NCBI RefSeq assembly: GCF_000265425.1
Contig: NC_018014.1
Span: 744,001 to 808,000, forward strand
DNA length: 64,000 bases
Direction: 5' to 3'
From: Terriglobus roseus DSM 18391
GTDB lineage: Bacteria > Acidobacteriota > Terriglobia > Terriglobales > Acidobacteriaceae
Shown: positions 9,432-18,264 of the stretch, one piece after another
Position numbering within the stretch: the first letter of the stretch is position 1
Layout: each line of letters opens with the position of its first letter
The notes under the pieces: model-generated
Database searches by the model: none
Told to the model about the DNA's origin: nothing
What the model saw: the letters and a program-made list of their open reading frames with translations, nothing else
Position numbers and translations under genes: made by a program

Positions 9432-10886
9432 ATGACGACTGAAGCACGCACCATCGAAAGCATCCGCGCCGCGATCCTTAACGGCAGCTCCACCGCCACG
9501 GCGCTCGCCACCGCACACCTCGCAAAGATCCGCGCAGGCGACCAGATCGCTGGGCAGGAGATCAACAGCTTCCTTTCCCTCGCAGACGAACGTGCACTCG
9601 CGCAGGCCGCACGCATCGACGCCATGGCGGCCAAGGGCGACACGCTGCCTGTGCTCGCAGGCGTGCCCGTCGGCATCAAGGACGTGCTCGCCATGCAGGG
9701 TGCACCCGCGACTGCCGGCTCCGCCATTCTCAAGGGCTATCACCCGCCCTACGACGCCACCTCCGTCGCAAAGCTTGAAGCGGCCGGCGCTGTGCTGCTG
9801 GGTAAGCTCAACTGCGACGAGTTCGCCATGGGCAGCAGCAATGAGAACAGCGCCTACGGCCCCGTCCGCAATCCACGCGCGCTCGACCGCGTTCCCGGTG
9901 GATCGTCGGGTGGTTCAGCCGCAGCCGTTGCAGCAGAGTTCTGCGCAGCATCGCTTGGTACTGACACCGGCGGATCGGTGCGTCAGCCCGCAGCCTTCTG
10001 TGGTGTCGTCGGCCTCATGCCCACCTACGGCCGCATCTCGCGCTACGGCCTCATCGCCTTCGCCAGTTCGCTTGATCGGGTCGGCCCCTTCACGCACACC
10101 GTGGCCGATGCAGCCACCGTCCTCGGCGTACTCGCAGGCCCCGACACCATGGACGCTACCAGCGCGCAGGCGCCCGTCGACGACTACGTCGCTGAGTCCG
10201 CAAAGCCCGTCGAAGGCATGCGCATCGGCATCCCGAAGGAATACTTCGCCGAAGGCCTCGACGCAGAGATTCGCGCAGCCGTCGAGAAGACCATCGAAGA
10301 CCTCAAGGCGCAGGGCTGCACTGTGCATCCCATCAGCCTGCCGCACACACAGTACGCTGTGCCGACCTATTACGTGCTCGCAACGGCCGAAGCCTCCAGC
10401 AACCTCAGCCGCTTTGACGGCGTACGTTTCGGCCATCGCACCGAGTCGCCGAAGAACCTCTCCACCATGTATCGCGAGAGCCGAGAAGAGGGCTTCGGTG
10501 CAGAGGTCAAGCGCCGCATCCTGCTCGGCACATACTCACTCTCCGCGGGTTACTACGACGCGTACTATCGCAAGGCGCAGCAGGTCCGCACACTCATCGC
10601 GCGTGACTTCCTTGCAGCCTTCGAACAGGTCGACGCCATCGTCACACCCATGACACCCACACCGCCGTGGAAGCTCGGCGAGAAGACCGACGACCCCATC
10701 AGCATGTATCTCGCAGACATCTATACGGTCGCTGCATCGCTCGCTGGTATCTGCGGCATCAGCGTGCCGTGCGGCCAGACGCAGGGAGGGTTGCCCATCG
10801 GCGTTCAGCTCCTCGCAGGTCATTTTCAGGAGAGCAAACTGCTGCGGGTTGCCCGCGCTGTAGAGGCTGCGCAACCCGCGGCGTAA
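9432..10886 (+). CDS. gatA: Aspartyl/glutamyl-tRNA amidotransferase subunit A
   Basis: A 484-residue amidase-signature enzyme that hydrolyses glutamine and channels ammonia to GatB for transamidation of mischarged tRNA. The catalytic Lys lies in V-P-V-G-I-K-D near residue 80. The cis-Ser is in G-G-S-S-G-G-S-A-A-A-V-A, and the nucleophile region is T-D-T-G-G-S-V-R-Q-P-A-A-F-C-G. Full family length. The AGGACC just before the ATG is the likely ribosome site. It is downstream of gatC with a repeat in between. Confidence 0.98.
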   Translation: MTTEARTIESIRAAILNGSSTATALATAHLAKIRAGDQIAGQEINSFLSLADERALAQAARIDAMAAKGDTLPVLAGVPVGIKDVLAMQGAPATAGSAILKGYHPPYDATSVAKLEAAGAVLLGKLNCDEFAMGSSNENSAYGPVRNPRALDRVPGGSSGGSAAAVAAEFCAASLGTDTGGSVRQPAAFCGVVGLMPTYGRISRYGLIAFASSLDRVGPFTHTVADAATVLGVLAGPDTMDATSAQAPVDDYVAESAKPVEGMRIGIPKEYFAEGLDAEIRAAVEKTIEDLKAQGCTVHPISLPHTQYAVPTYYVLATAEASSNLSRFDGVRFGHRTESPKNLSTMYRESREEGFGAEVKRRILLGTYSLSAGYYDAYYRKAQQVRTLIARDFLAAFEQVDAIVTPMTPTPPWKLGEKTDDPISMYLADIYTVAASLAGICGISVPCGQTQGGLPIGVQLLAGHFQESKLLRVARAVEAAQPAA

Positions 10887-10973
10887 ACAGGCGCGTCGGC
10901 GATAATTGATCGCGGATCGCGCAACATCCCAGGAGTCGGTGTGTTCTCACTATTGCACGATGGAGGTGCGGTA

Positions 10974-11318
10974 ATGAGCATGACAAAGACGATTACGAAG
11001 TGGCTTTCGGGCGCGGCCCTCGCAGGTGCCCTGTTGTTCGCGGCGCCGCACAAGGCTGAAGCTCAGCGCATCGGCTTTGGCATCAGCATCGGGACTCCCG
11101 CATACGGCGGCTACTATCCCCCTGCTTACACGGCCTATCCCGCTCCTTACGCCTATGGCTATCCCGCGTACTACGGCGCTGGCTACGGACGCCCCTACTA
11201 TGGACGCCCCTACGGCGGCGGATACTATCGCGGTGGTTACGGCTACGGCGGTCGCGGTTATGTAGGCGGCTACGGGCGTGGCGGTGGTTGGGGTCGTGGC
11301 GGCTACGGTCGCCGGTAA
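10974..11318 (+). CDS. Secreted Gly/Tyr/Pro-rich low-complexity protein
   Basis: A 114-residue protein with a clear signal peptide (hydrophobic residues 11-24, A-E-A-Q cleavage region). The mature part is built of Tyr, Gly, Pro and Arg: G-Y-Y-P-P-A-Y-T-A-Y-P early and G-R-G-G-G-W-G-R-G-G-Y-G-R-R at the end. GGAGG lies eight bases before the ATG, which decides this start over an ORF start 33 bases upstream. Such Y/G-rich exported proteins are common and poorly characterised; a structural or adhesive role is a guess. A strong hairpin terminator follows. Confidence 0.75.
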   Translation: MSMTKTITKWLSGAALAGALLFAAPHKAEAQRIGFGISIGTPAYGGYYPPAYTAYPAPYAYGYPAYYGAGYGRPYYGRPYGGGYYRGGYGYGGRGYVGGYGRGGGWGRGGYGRR

Positions 11319-11350
11319 CTTCGACAGCCAACCTTGATGCAAGAAGTTCA

Positions 11351-11380
11351 GGCCGGTGCGGAGACGCACCGGCCTTTGTA
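11351..11380 (+). terminator. Rho-independent terminator after the Gly/Tyr-rich gene
   Basis: A perfect 10-bp stem, GGCCGGTGCG with CGCACCGGCC around a GAGA loop, is followed by TTTGTATTT. It separates two convergent genes. Confidence 0.8.
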
Positions 11381-11397
11381 TTTGAAGAAAGCTCGAT

Positions 11398-12027
11398 TTA
11401 CGAAATCACCCGATAATACCGACGCTCAGGCGCAGCGCATCCATGACAAAGCACGCGCCCGTCGATGACAACTTCGCGCTTGTAGTTAATTCCTTCGCCA
11501 CACTCCGCACACGCCACGCGACCTCCCTTGAATCCCGGGAACTCATTTGGCGGCAGCGTGACTTCCACCTGCTCCACCGAGAACAGATCGTCATCGCTTA
11601 GTTCGCGATAGGCACGCATCTGTTGTTGATTCTTATCCGTCATCTCCGGAAAGCGTTCGCGAGCCAGATCACGCGAACTCTCGCGCGCAGCCACCCGCAC
11701 ACCGCCGTAGACATCAGCGCCAGCAGTCCTCTGCAGATCGATGAAGGTCGCGGCCATCTTGCCCCAGTCCACAAACTTCAAAGCGCGCTTGCCCAACCGG
11801 CATCCCGTCACCACGCCGATCGCATCGGTCGCGCAACGGTCGATCTCCACAAACGTAACCAGCCGCTTGCGATCCTTGCCACGCGGCTCTTCCACGCCCA
11901 GCAGGTGACACGCATGCATCGCCATCCGCACGCCTAACACCTGTCCCGCACACAGGTGCCCATGTGCAACCGCCGCGTCCTGCAGCAAAGCATCCAGATC
12001 CAGCGGTGAAACCGCTTCAGTTGTCAT
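11398..12027 (-). CDS. FmdE family protein with C-terminal zinc ribbon
   Basis: A 209-residue cytoplasmic protein. Residues 12-130 resemble FmdE, the subunit E family of formylmethanofuran dehydrogenase, with H-G-H-L-C-A-G-Q, V-E-I-D-R-C-A-T-D-A-I and T-G-C-R-L-G-K-R. The C-terminus is a zinc ribbon with C-A-E-C and C-H-G-C pairs. Bacterial homologues outside methanogens are often linked to molybdenum or tungsten enzymes, but nothing nearby supports that here. Two adjacent ATGs (12030 and 12027) are possible; the second has better spacing from GAAGGTG. The start lies inside the 3' end of the upstream gene (overlap 12017-12027), so the two are probably co-translated. Confidence 0.82.
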   Translation of the reverse strand: MTTEAVSPLDLDALLQDAAVAHGHLCAGQVLGVRMAMHACHLLGVEEPRGKDRKRLVTFVEIDRCATDAIGVVTGCRLGKRALKFVDWGKMAATFIDLQRTAGADVYGGVRVAARESSRDLARERFPEMTDKNQQQMRAYRELSDDDLFSVEQVEVTLPPNEFPGFKGGRVACAECGEGINYKREVVIDGRVLCHGCAAPERRYYRVIS

Positions 12028-12712
12028 CATCCCCACCTTCACCGTCTTCGACCAGTTGCGTCGAAGTCCCTACCACCTCGTACGAGACCGCATCGCCGCC
12101 TGCCGGTTGCATCGTGACACGCATCGGCTCACGCTGCCACACCGGCACAGCACACACGGGCCGCACACGCTCCGCCTGCGGCCATGGCGCAATCACCTTG
12201 TTCAGCGCGGCTCGCCGAGTTCCAATCTGCCACACCTGCGCGGTCAGGCCGCCGCCCTTCGCCGCAACATGGATCCCGCAATACGCCGCATAGTCGCGAT
12301 ACCACGCCACCTCGCTCAGGCTCGCGTCAAACTCCGGCAGATGCAATGCCGTCACCCGGCCGGACACGCGATCGATCAGTATCCACGGCCCCGGCTGCCA
12401 GACCCATCGCCCCGCCTTGTCGCTCGGCAGAGCATCGTTCACGTGGATCACACGCCGAGTCACAAAGCTGCGATCCGTGATGTTGTGCTGATCCCCCGTA
12501 GTCCACTCACGCACCACGCCGTCCACTGTCAGCGGGCGAATCCGCAACATTCCCGCCTCATCCTCTTTCGCGTCGCGCGAGACATCCGCGGCCACATACG
12601 GCACTCGGCGCACCGGCCCCAGCGCCACAACATGCACCTTCGACGCAGCATTTGCCATCGACGAGAGACCAAGCAATGCCCCAACCATCCACAACCTGCA
12701 AGCATTTCGCAT
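12017..12712 (-). CDS. Secreted protein of unknown function
   Basis: A 231-residue protein with an N-terminal signal peptide (hydrophobic core residues 8-20, cleavage near M-A-N-A-A). The mature part is beta-rich, with W-V-W-Q-P-G-P-W-I-L-I-D-R-V-S-G-R and a Y-R-D-Y-A-A-Y-C-G-I-H-V-A-A-K-G-G stretch near residues 145-163. I do not recognise the family. Acidobacterial proteins of this style occur in the periplasm. Its last codons (an acidic G-E-G-G-D-D-D-N tail) overlap the start of the FmdE-like gene, suggesting an operon. Confidence 0.72.
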   Translation of the reverse strand: MRNACRLWMVGALLGLSSMANAASKVHVVALGPVRRVPYVAADVSRDAKEDEAGMLRIRPLTVDGVVREWTTGDQHNITDRSFVTRRVIHVNDALPSDKAGRWVWQPGPWILIDRVSGRVTALHLPEFDASLSEVAWYRDYAAYCGIHVAAKGGGLTAQVWQIGTRRAALNKVIAPWPQAERVRPVCAVPVWQREPMRVTMQPAGGDAVSYEVVGTSTQLVEDGEGGDDDN

Positions 12713-12944
12713 ACGCGAAGCCTAAGGCTGCCCTGCAGCGCAAACTATCGTGTGGAATGCACAGCGAACATTCGTTCGCGTATCCAACTCGGTTCTCCCA
12801 CCAATTCGGAATAGTTTTCCGCATGCGGGCAGAATCTACGGAGTAACGGGCGGAGTAAGATGCAGGCAGACATTCTCGCGTACGCGGCCGAAGGAATCGC
12901 CCGTTGCGCCCGGATTTTCAAGCCGAAAGGAACTTCAGAAGCTC

Positions 12945-13490
12945 ATGTGGAAACCCAACACTCCCGGCTCCGGTAACGCCACACCATCCACCCCTGAACC
13001 CGTGCGCCCCGCCACTCCGGCAGCGCCCGCCTCGTCGTTTGAGGCGCCCAGCACCCGTACCGCTTCGCCCCAGGCAGCAGCCGCAACCGGCGAACAGGCC
13101 ACCATCGGCAAGAGCCTGATGATCAAGGGTGAGGTTACCGGTTCGGAATCGCTCTATATCGACGGCCGTATCGAAGGCACCATCAACCTGCCCGGCAACC
13201 GCGTCACCGTTGGTCGTAACGGCCAGGTCGCAGCGAACATCTCCGCTCGCGAGATCGTCGTTCTGGGCAAGGTCCGTGGCAACTGCCAGGCAAGCGACCG
13301 AATTGACATCCGCAGCGAAGGCTCGCTGACCGGCGACGTCATCGCCGCACGTATCTCCATCGAAGACGGCGCCTTCTTCAAGGGTGGCATCGACATCCGC
13401 AAGCCGGGCGACGCCAAGGCCGGCAGCGCAGCACCGGTTGCAGCCTCGGCAGATCAGCCGCAGCTCGTCGCAGTCGAGTCCGCCTCGTAA
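12945..13490 (+). CDS. Bactofilin family cytoskeletal protein
   Basis: A 181-residue polymer-forming protein. A proline/alanine-rich disordered N-terminus (residues 5-45) precedes the right-handed beta-helix core. Core turns include I-G-K-S-L-M-I-K-G-E-V-T-G, L-Y-I-D-G-R-I-E-G-T-I, V-T-V-G-R-N-G-Q-V-A-A and D-I-R-S-E-G-S-L-T-G-D-V. A short tail follows. Bactofilins form nucleotide-free filaments on the inner membrane that guide cell shape, stalks or polarity. AAAGGAA lies about 12 bases before the ATG; the longer open frame upstream is not bactofilin-like. A 22-bp palindrome follows. Confidence 0.93.
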   Translation: MWKPNTPGSGNATPSTPEPVRPATPAAPASSFEAPSTRTASPQAAAATGEQATIGKSLMIKGEVTGSESLYIDGRIEGTINLPGNRVTVGRNGQVAANISAREIVVLGKVRGNCQASDRIDIRSEGSLTGDVIAARISIEDGAFFKGGIDIRKPGDAKAGSAAPVAASADQPQLVAVESAS

Positions 13491-13517
13491 CAGCAACACA
13501 CCGCGATCCACGCAGGG

Positions 13518-13539
13518 GCCTCGACGATATCGTCGAGGC
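13518..13539. terminator. Perfect 22-bp palindrome, probable terminator after bactofilin
   Basis: GCCTCGACGA is followed directly by TA and its exact inverse complement, then TCTTCGCTTT. The T tract is weak, so it could also be a binding site or mRNA-end structure. Its place 28 bases after the stop codon favours a terminator. Confidence 0.55.
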
Positions 13540-13638
13540 TCTTCGCTTTCCGTCGCACCCCACCGGCGAGGCCGTCCCCCTCTTTGGCGCGCCGCGTGCA
13601 CTGGAAACATCCGCAACACGAAAGGCATCCAACGCCCC

Positions 13639-14286
13639 ATGGAATGTCGCCCCCATAGATTCGCCAAAGTCCTCTTGTCGCTCATCCTGTTGGGTGCCAG
13701 CACCATCCACGCGCAGGAGCCGGTGCAGAAGCCATCGTCGCTCATCGCGCCCGCGCTGGACAGCGTCGCCAAGGCCGGCAGCGCCGTCGATCTGAATAAG
13801 TGGAAGGGCGGCAACGGCGCCCGGGAAGAGGTCGATGCCAACCTCCTCTCCATGCAGAAAGACCTCGCCAACACACTGCCGCCGCTGCTCACAGCGTCCG
13901 ATGCTGCGCCCACAGCCGCCTCGGCATCCCTGCCGGTCCTCCTGAACCTCGACGCGCTCTACAGCGTCCTCCTGCGCGTCACCATCATGTCGCGTGGCAA
14001 CGCACCCCGGGATCAGAATCAGCAACTTGAAAAGTCTGCGCAGCTTCTCGATGCAGCGCGTCGCGACCTGGGCGAAATCATCCTCACCGGACTTAGGTCT
14101 CAGGAGAAGCGGATCGCTGAGCTCCAGTCCACCGTGCAGCAGCAGGCCAGCACCCTTGCCGCCGCCCAGCAGCCTACCGCACCGCAACCGACGCCGCAGC
14201 CCGTAAAGAAGCGGAAAGCCGCTCCCAAGAAGCCTGCAGCAAAACCAGCAGCCGCTCCCGTTCCCAATCCCACTCCGGCGAAATAA
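13639..14286 (+). CDS. Exported coiled-coil protein of unknown function with Pro/Ala/Lys-rich tail
   Basis: A 215-residue protein with a signal peptide (hydrophobic residues 10-20, A-S-T-I-H-A-Q cleavage). Residues 30-165 are predicted helical with long Leu/Ala heptad runs, including D-L-G-E-I-I-L-T-G-L-R-S-Q-E-K-R. The C-terminus is a P-K-K/A-A-P low-complexity tail that could bind peptidoglycan or other anionic polymers. No family recognised. The start was chosen for the signal peptide; the reading frame is open back to 13384 inside the bactofilin gene. Confidence 0.72.
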   Translation: MECRPHRFAKVLLSLILLGASTIHAQEPVQKPSSLIAPALDSVAKAGSAVDLNKWKGGNGAREEVDANLLSMQKDLANTLPPLLTASDAAPTAASASLPVLLNLDALYSVLLRVTIMSRGNAPRDQNQQLEKSAQLLDAARRDLGEIILTGLRSQEKRIAELQSTVQQQASTLAAAQQPTAPQPTPQPVKKRKAAPKKPAAKPAAAPVPNPTPAK

Positions 14287-14295
14287 CCGCGAGAC

Positions 14296-15465
14296 CTATC
14301 CGACCGTTGCCACGGCCTCTTCCACGGTCGCTAATAGCGGCTCAGCCTGCGGCATCACGCCCAGAATCTCGCGCCGCATATTCGCCAGGAAGATCGGCGT
14401 AGCAAAGCCCGCAGCATGCGCCTGCGCGGCCTCGGCGTAGAAGCGGTCTTCCTGCGTTTCAAAGCGCACAATCGCATCCGCCAGTGACGCCGCCGTCTGT
14501 TCCGCAAAGAACAGGCCGGTGGGCGGCAGTTCATCCGAGTCGCCCTCGCCGCCTGCACCGCGTACCGTCTCCAGCGATCCACCAATACCGTAGGCAATCA
14601 CGGGCCGGCCGCAGCTCTGCGCCTCCAGCGGTACCATGCCAAAGTCCTCATCCGCCGCAAACAGCAGCGCCCGCGCCCGGCTGTACTCATCCCATAGCGC
14701 CTCGGTTGGTAGCGACCCCAGGAACGTCGTGTTGGGCCCCGCCATGCGCCGCAGCCGAGCCTCCTCAGGCCCGGTGCCGGCCACACGCAACGGCCGTCCC
14801 AGCCGTTCGCAGGCCTCAATCATCAGCTCCGTCTTCTTGTACGAGACAAGCCGTCCCGCCGCCAGGTACGCCGCTCCCGGCGGATTCAGGCGTGCACGAT
14901 GCAGATCGATCGGCGGATGCACCACATCGGCCTGCCGCCCATAGGCACCACGAATCCGCTCCGCCACATAAGCCGAATTCGCCAGGAACTTCGTCACCCG
15001 CTTCGCCGCAGCAATATCCGCACGACGCACCCGCGGCGCCGTTGCAGAAAACACCGCGCGCGTCACCCCACCCATCGACGCACGATAGCTTTCGTACCCG
15101 TCGTACAGGTAACGCATCGGCGAGTGGCAATAGCAAAGATGCACCGCATCGGCCTCCAACGTGGCGGCCTTCACCGGACCGGAGTCGGACGATACCACAA
15201 GGTCGTAGCCTCGCAGATCCAGCGAACGCGTAGCCTCGGGATACAGCGGCATAAAGTGCCTGTGATTGCTGACAGCGCCCGGAATCTTCTGCAGAAAGGA
15301 ATTGGTAAGTCGCCGCCCGCGCAGTGATTCCGGCAGGCCCTCCGGTGCGCTCACCAGCGTGAACAGGTCAGCCGTAGGCAGCAGTGCCGCCAGGCACTCG
15401 GCCACACGCTCGCCACCGCCACGCGTGACGAACCAATGATGCAGAACGGCAACACGCATGGACAT
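14296..15465 (-). CDS. Glycosyltransferase family 4 protein
   Basis: A 389-residue GT-B enzyme. The N-terminal R-V-A-V-L-H-H-W-F-V-T-R-G-G-G-E-R-V is the acceptor-domain glycine-rich loop. The donor site shows E-D-F-G-M-V-P-L-E-A-Q-S-C-G-R-P-V-I-A-Y, the retaining GT4 E-x7-E motif. It is the last gene of the minus-strand exopolysaccharide locus, 48 bases after the initiating sugar transferase, so it probably adds an early sugar to the lipid-linked unit. Three starts (15468 GTG, 15465 ATG, 15459 ATG) are possible. Confidence 0.92.
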   Translation of the reverse strand: MSMRVAVLHHWFVTRGGGERVAECLAALLPTADLFTLVSAPEGLPESLRGRRLTNSFLQKIPGAVSNHRHFMPLYPEATRSLDLRGYDLVVSSDSGPVKAATLEADAVHLCYCHSPMRYLYDGYESYRASMGGVTRAVFSATAPRVRRADIAAAKRVTKFLANSAYVAERIRGAYGRQADVVHPPIDLHRARLNPPGAAYLAAGRLVSYKKTELMIEACERLGRPLRVAGTGPEEARLRRMAGPNTTFLGSLPTEALWDEYSRARALLFAADEDFGMVPLEAQSCGRPVIAYGIGGSLETVRGAGGEGDSDELPPTGLFFAEQTAASLADAIVRFETQEDRFYAEAAQAHAAGFATPIFLANMRREILGVMPQAEPLLATVEEAVATVG

Positions 15466-15513
15466 CACTCTAGGCTATTGCAGCGGCAGGGGATTGAAAA
15501 CTCAGCAGAGGAT

Positions 15514-16245
15514 CTAGTAGGCACCGTCGGAGTTCGCGACCTTCGTCACGGTCCGCAGCAGGATGCTCAAATCCATTGCGATGGACCAATCTTCGACATA
15601 ACGACGGTCCAGTGAAACCCGGTCTTCATATGACGTCGTAGACCGTCCCGATGTCTGCCAAAGCCCTGTGATTCCGGGCTTCACAGCAAGGTAGTACGAG
15701 AAGTCCTCGCCATACTTCTCAGCCTCTGCAGCCACAATGGGACGGGGTCCCACCAGAGTCATACGGCCAGCCAGCACGTTCCAAAGCTGTGGCAGCTCAT
15801 CCAGTGACGAGCGACGCAGGAACCGGCCGAGCGGCGTAACCCGTGGATCGTTCTTCAGCTTGTGGCTGCTTGCCCACTCCTGGCGATCTTCCGGATGCTG
15901 TGCCAGATGCTGCTCCAACACCTCAGCAGAGTTAACACACATCGTCCGGAACTTCCACATCGAGAAGAAGACACCCGCGCGACCAATCCGCCGGTGCGAA
16001 AAGAACACCGGGCCGGGCGATGTCAGCACCACGCAGAACGCGATGGAGAGACACAGCGGAATCCAGAAAGGACTGAACAGTAACACCAGTCCGATATCCA
16101 CCATGCGCTTCAGCACCACATAGGAGAAGCGATATGAGGGGGAAGCTACCACGCGACGTTCTGCACCTTGCGAAAGGGTGTATTCGGACGCCGGATAACC
16201 CACAAGTGCGGGTACCGGACCACTAGTATGTTCGTCAGATTGCAT
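15514..16245 (-). CDS. Undecaprenyl-phosphate sugar phosphotransferase (initiating EPS sugar transferase)
   Basis: A 243-residue member of the bacterial sugar transferase family that puts the first sugar phosphate on undecaprenyl phosphate. One membrane segment lies at residues 52-75, followed by the catalytic domain. Motifs seen are F-R-T-M, K-N-D-P-R-V-T-P-L-G-R-F-L-R, S-L-D-E-L-P-Q-L-W-N-V-L-A-G-R-M-T-L-V-G-P-R-P and K-P-G-I-T-G-L-W-Q. It lacks the multi-helix N-terminus of WcaJ-type enzymes, so it is the short, monotopic kind. 243 bases separate it from gmhB, so it may have its own promoter. Confidence 0.95.
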   Translation of the reverse strand: MQSDEHTSGPVPALVGYPASEYTLSQGAERRVVASPSYRFSYVVLKRMVDIGLVLLFSPFWIPLCLSIAFCVVLTSPGPVFFSHRRIGRAGVFFSMWKFRTMCVNSAEVLEQHLAQHPEDRQEWASSHKLKNDPRVTPLGRFLRRSSLDELPQLWNVLAGRMTLVGPRPIVAAEAEKYGEDFSYYLAVKPGITGLWQTSGRSTTSYEDRVSLDRRYVEDWSIAMDLSILLRTVTKVANSDGAY

Positions 16246-16488
16246 CCATTCCCTGGGGGTCGGGTCGACCGGTTAACCTGCCGCCGACTCCCGCCAAGCC
16301 CGGCACTTCCGGGAAACCGCGGTATCCGGCTAGATTGCCTGCCTGTGTAGACACTGATTACTTCGTAGAGTCGTGCGACGAGCAGCAATCTTTACGAACG
16401 CTGAACTCCCCTCAATACCGACACGTCGCCTGTCCAACTTCTGACGCGGTATCTGGCTAAGAGGATGTCCGCAATGACACCCTAAATC

Positions 16489-17049
16489 TCACAAAAGTGC
16501 TCGGTTTTGCAGTTGCCGTGCTACCGCGGAAAAATTATTGATCAGAGTATAAGAAGCGCCTGCGCATTCTCCATCCTCGGTCGAACCGAACAGGAAGAGT
16601 TCACCGATTCCCGCAGCCGCTCCTGCCTGCATATCCGTGCAGCGGTCCCCCACCAGGATGGACCGCTTAAGGTCCAGGCCATGCTCGCGCGCCGCCTGTA
16701 ACATCATGCCGGGGCCGGGTTTGCGGCAGTCCGTGTCACGTTTGTACTCGCCCAGACCGTGCACCGGGTGAAAGGGCGAGAAATACACTGCGTCAAAATG
16801 AACACCTGACTTACCCAGCTCTTCCGACATACGATCCATCAGCGCATGAAAATCAGCCTCGGTGTACATTCCCCGGCCAATGCCAGCCTGGTTCGTCACC
16901 ACCGCGACAAAGTACCCAAGCCGGTGGGCTGTCTGCAGCAACGGGACAATCCCGTCAACAAACCGGCACCGATCCCAAGTCCACAGGTAATCGACCTCTT
17001 CGTTGATGACTCCGTCACGATCAAGAAACAGTGCCGGTCGCAGATTCAT
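16489..17049 (-). CDS. gmhB: D-glycero-beta-D-manno-heptose 1,7-bisphosphate 7-phosphatase
   Basis: A 186-residue HAD phosphatase. Motif I is F-L-D-R-D-G-V-I-N, with F-V-A-V-V-T-N-Q-A-G-I-G-R-G as motif II. The family K-P-G-P-G-M-M-L-Q-A-A segment and V-G-D-R-C-T-D-M-Q-A-G as motif IV follow. D-C-R-K-P keeps only part of the Cys zinc set of classical GmhB. It removes the 7-phosphate in ADP-heptose synthesis for LPS core or S-layer glycans. Its start overlaps the GT9 stop by 4 bases (ATGA), fitting a joint heptose role. Confidence 0.9.
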   Translation of the reverse strand: MNLRPALFLDRDGVINEEVDYLWTWDRCRFVDGIVPLLQTAHRLGYFVAVVTNQAGIGRGMYTEADFHALMDRMSEELGKSGVHFDAVYFSPFHPVHGLGEYKRDTDCRKPGPGMMLQAAREHGLDLKRSILVGDRCTDMQAGAAAGIGELFLFGSTEDGECAGASYTLINNFSAVARQLQNRALL

Positions 17050-18080
17050 TGCGCAGCCTCAATGGCGACCAGTCCAGGAGACAGCATCTCGTCCATCACC
17101 TGCAGCACCGTCTCTGTAGCAATCGACTGCATGCAGCCATTGCTCTCGCACGGTGCAAAGTTCTGTCCGTCATAGCAGGGCCTGCAGGCAAAACCCTCGC
17201 CACCCCACAGCACCCGCACACCACTGCGCCGCGGCAGAAAACTACCCGGATCGGTAGGCCCAAACAGTGCCAGCACGGGCGCCACACTCAGTCCCGCCAG
17301 ATGCAGCGGACCGGTGTCATGCGACAGCACCAGCGAGCAGGTGTCACAGGTACTCACCAGCTCCGGCAAAGTCGTCTTGCCAATCAGATCGATCAGTCGC
17401 GGATGTCCGGCCAGCTCGGTAAACTCCTCCCGCACCCACGCATCGCCGGGCCCGCCCAGCAACACAACTTCATCACCGCGCTCCAGCAGCGTCCTTGCAA
17501 TCGCTACATAGCGGTCGGCCGGCCATCGGCGCAGCGTCTGCTGACGAACCATGTTGCTCGCGCCGGCGGGCACCATCGCAATCCGTCGCGCGCCGGGCGG
17601 TGGCAGGGGAGAGGGCGGCAGACGATCCGGCCGATGCGGCGCCAGGCTCACATCGCGGCAGGTGTCCTTCCATCCCAGCAGCGCCCGCGCAAACTCATCC
17701 GCATGCGGCCGTGTCGGCAGCAATCGCCGGTTGCGATCCGTGTGGCTCAACGTCAGGCTGCGCGTGGCACGCACCGGCAGCGTGAAGATCTGCCAGCGAG
17801 CATCGTAGTACAGCGTCGCCTTCAGGTCGTACTTCGTTGCGGAAAGCTGCTTCCATGCCGCACCCACAGCGCGCACCCGCTCCGGAAACGAACCCTTCAA
17901 CACCGCGCGGTCATCCGCCTCAATCACGTTGATCCACGAGTAGCAGCGCAGCAGTCCACTGACTGCGGGACCGCAGACCCAATCGATCGCGTACCCCTGC
18001 GCATGGAGCTGACCCACCGCCGCCACGGTCATAATCACGTCGCCAATGGCGCCAAGTTTAACGATCAGTGCACGCTTCAT
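17046..18080 (-). CDS. Glycosyltransferase family 9 (heptosyltransferase-like)
   Basis: A 344-residue GT-B enzyme. The N-terminal A-L-I-V-K-L-G-A-I-G-D-V-I-M-T is the family signature. The donor side shows H-D-T-G-P-L-H-L-A-G-L and A-L-F-G-P-T-D-P. Near the C-terminus a Cys cluster (C-R-P-C, then C-E-S-N-G-C) is typical of acidobacterial and deltaproteobacterial GT9 proteins and may bind a metal. Coupled to gmhB, so ADP-heptose is the likely donor. A 184-base gap separates it from rmlD. Confidence 0.92.
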   Translation of the reverse strand: MKRALIVKLGAIGDVIMTVAAVGQLHAQGYAIDWVCGPAVSGLLRCYSWINVIEADDRAVLKGSFPERVRAVGAAWKQLSATKYDLKATLYYDARWQIFTLPVRATRSLTLSHTDRNRRLLPTRPHADEFARALLGWKDTCRDVSLAPHRPDRLPPSPLPPPGARRIAMVPAGASNMVRQQTLRRWPADRYVAIARTLLERGDEVVLLGGPGDAWVREEFTELAGHPRLIDLIGKTTLPELVSTCDTCSLVLSHDTGPLHLAGLSVAPVLALFGPTDPGSFLPRRSGVRVLWGGEGFACRPCYDGQNFAPCESNGCMQSIATETVLQVMDEMLSPGLVAIEAAQ

Positions 18081-18163
18081 GGTCTTCTCTCGATGCTACA
18101 CATCCGGTAGTTGTCATCAAACGCAACTAACCCGCCATCCCGGACAACGAAGGTGTCATCCCG

Positions 18164-18200
18164 CATCGCGACAGAAATCCAAAAGGATGAGGCTGCGATG
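18164..18200. other. Intergenic hairpin between rmlD and the GT9 gene
   Basis: CATCGC (18164-18169) can pair with GCGATG (18195-18200), with inner pairing ATCC/GGAT around AAAA. There is no T run, so it is not a clear terminator; it may be an mRNA-processing or repeat element inside the EPS locus. Confidence 0.35.
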
Positions 18201-18264
18201 GGTAAAGGGCCCGCGTGAATGTTGCCATTGATCTACGGCAGAAGCACAGGCACCTACCGCCCGG

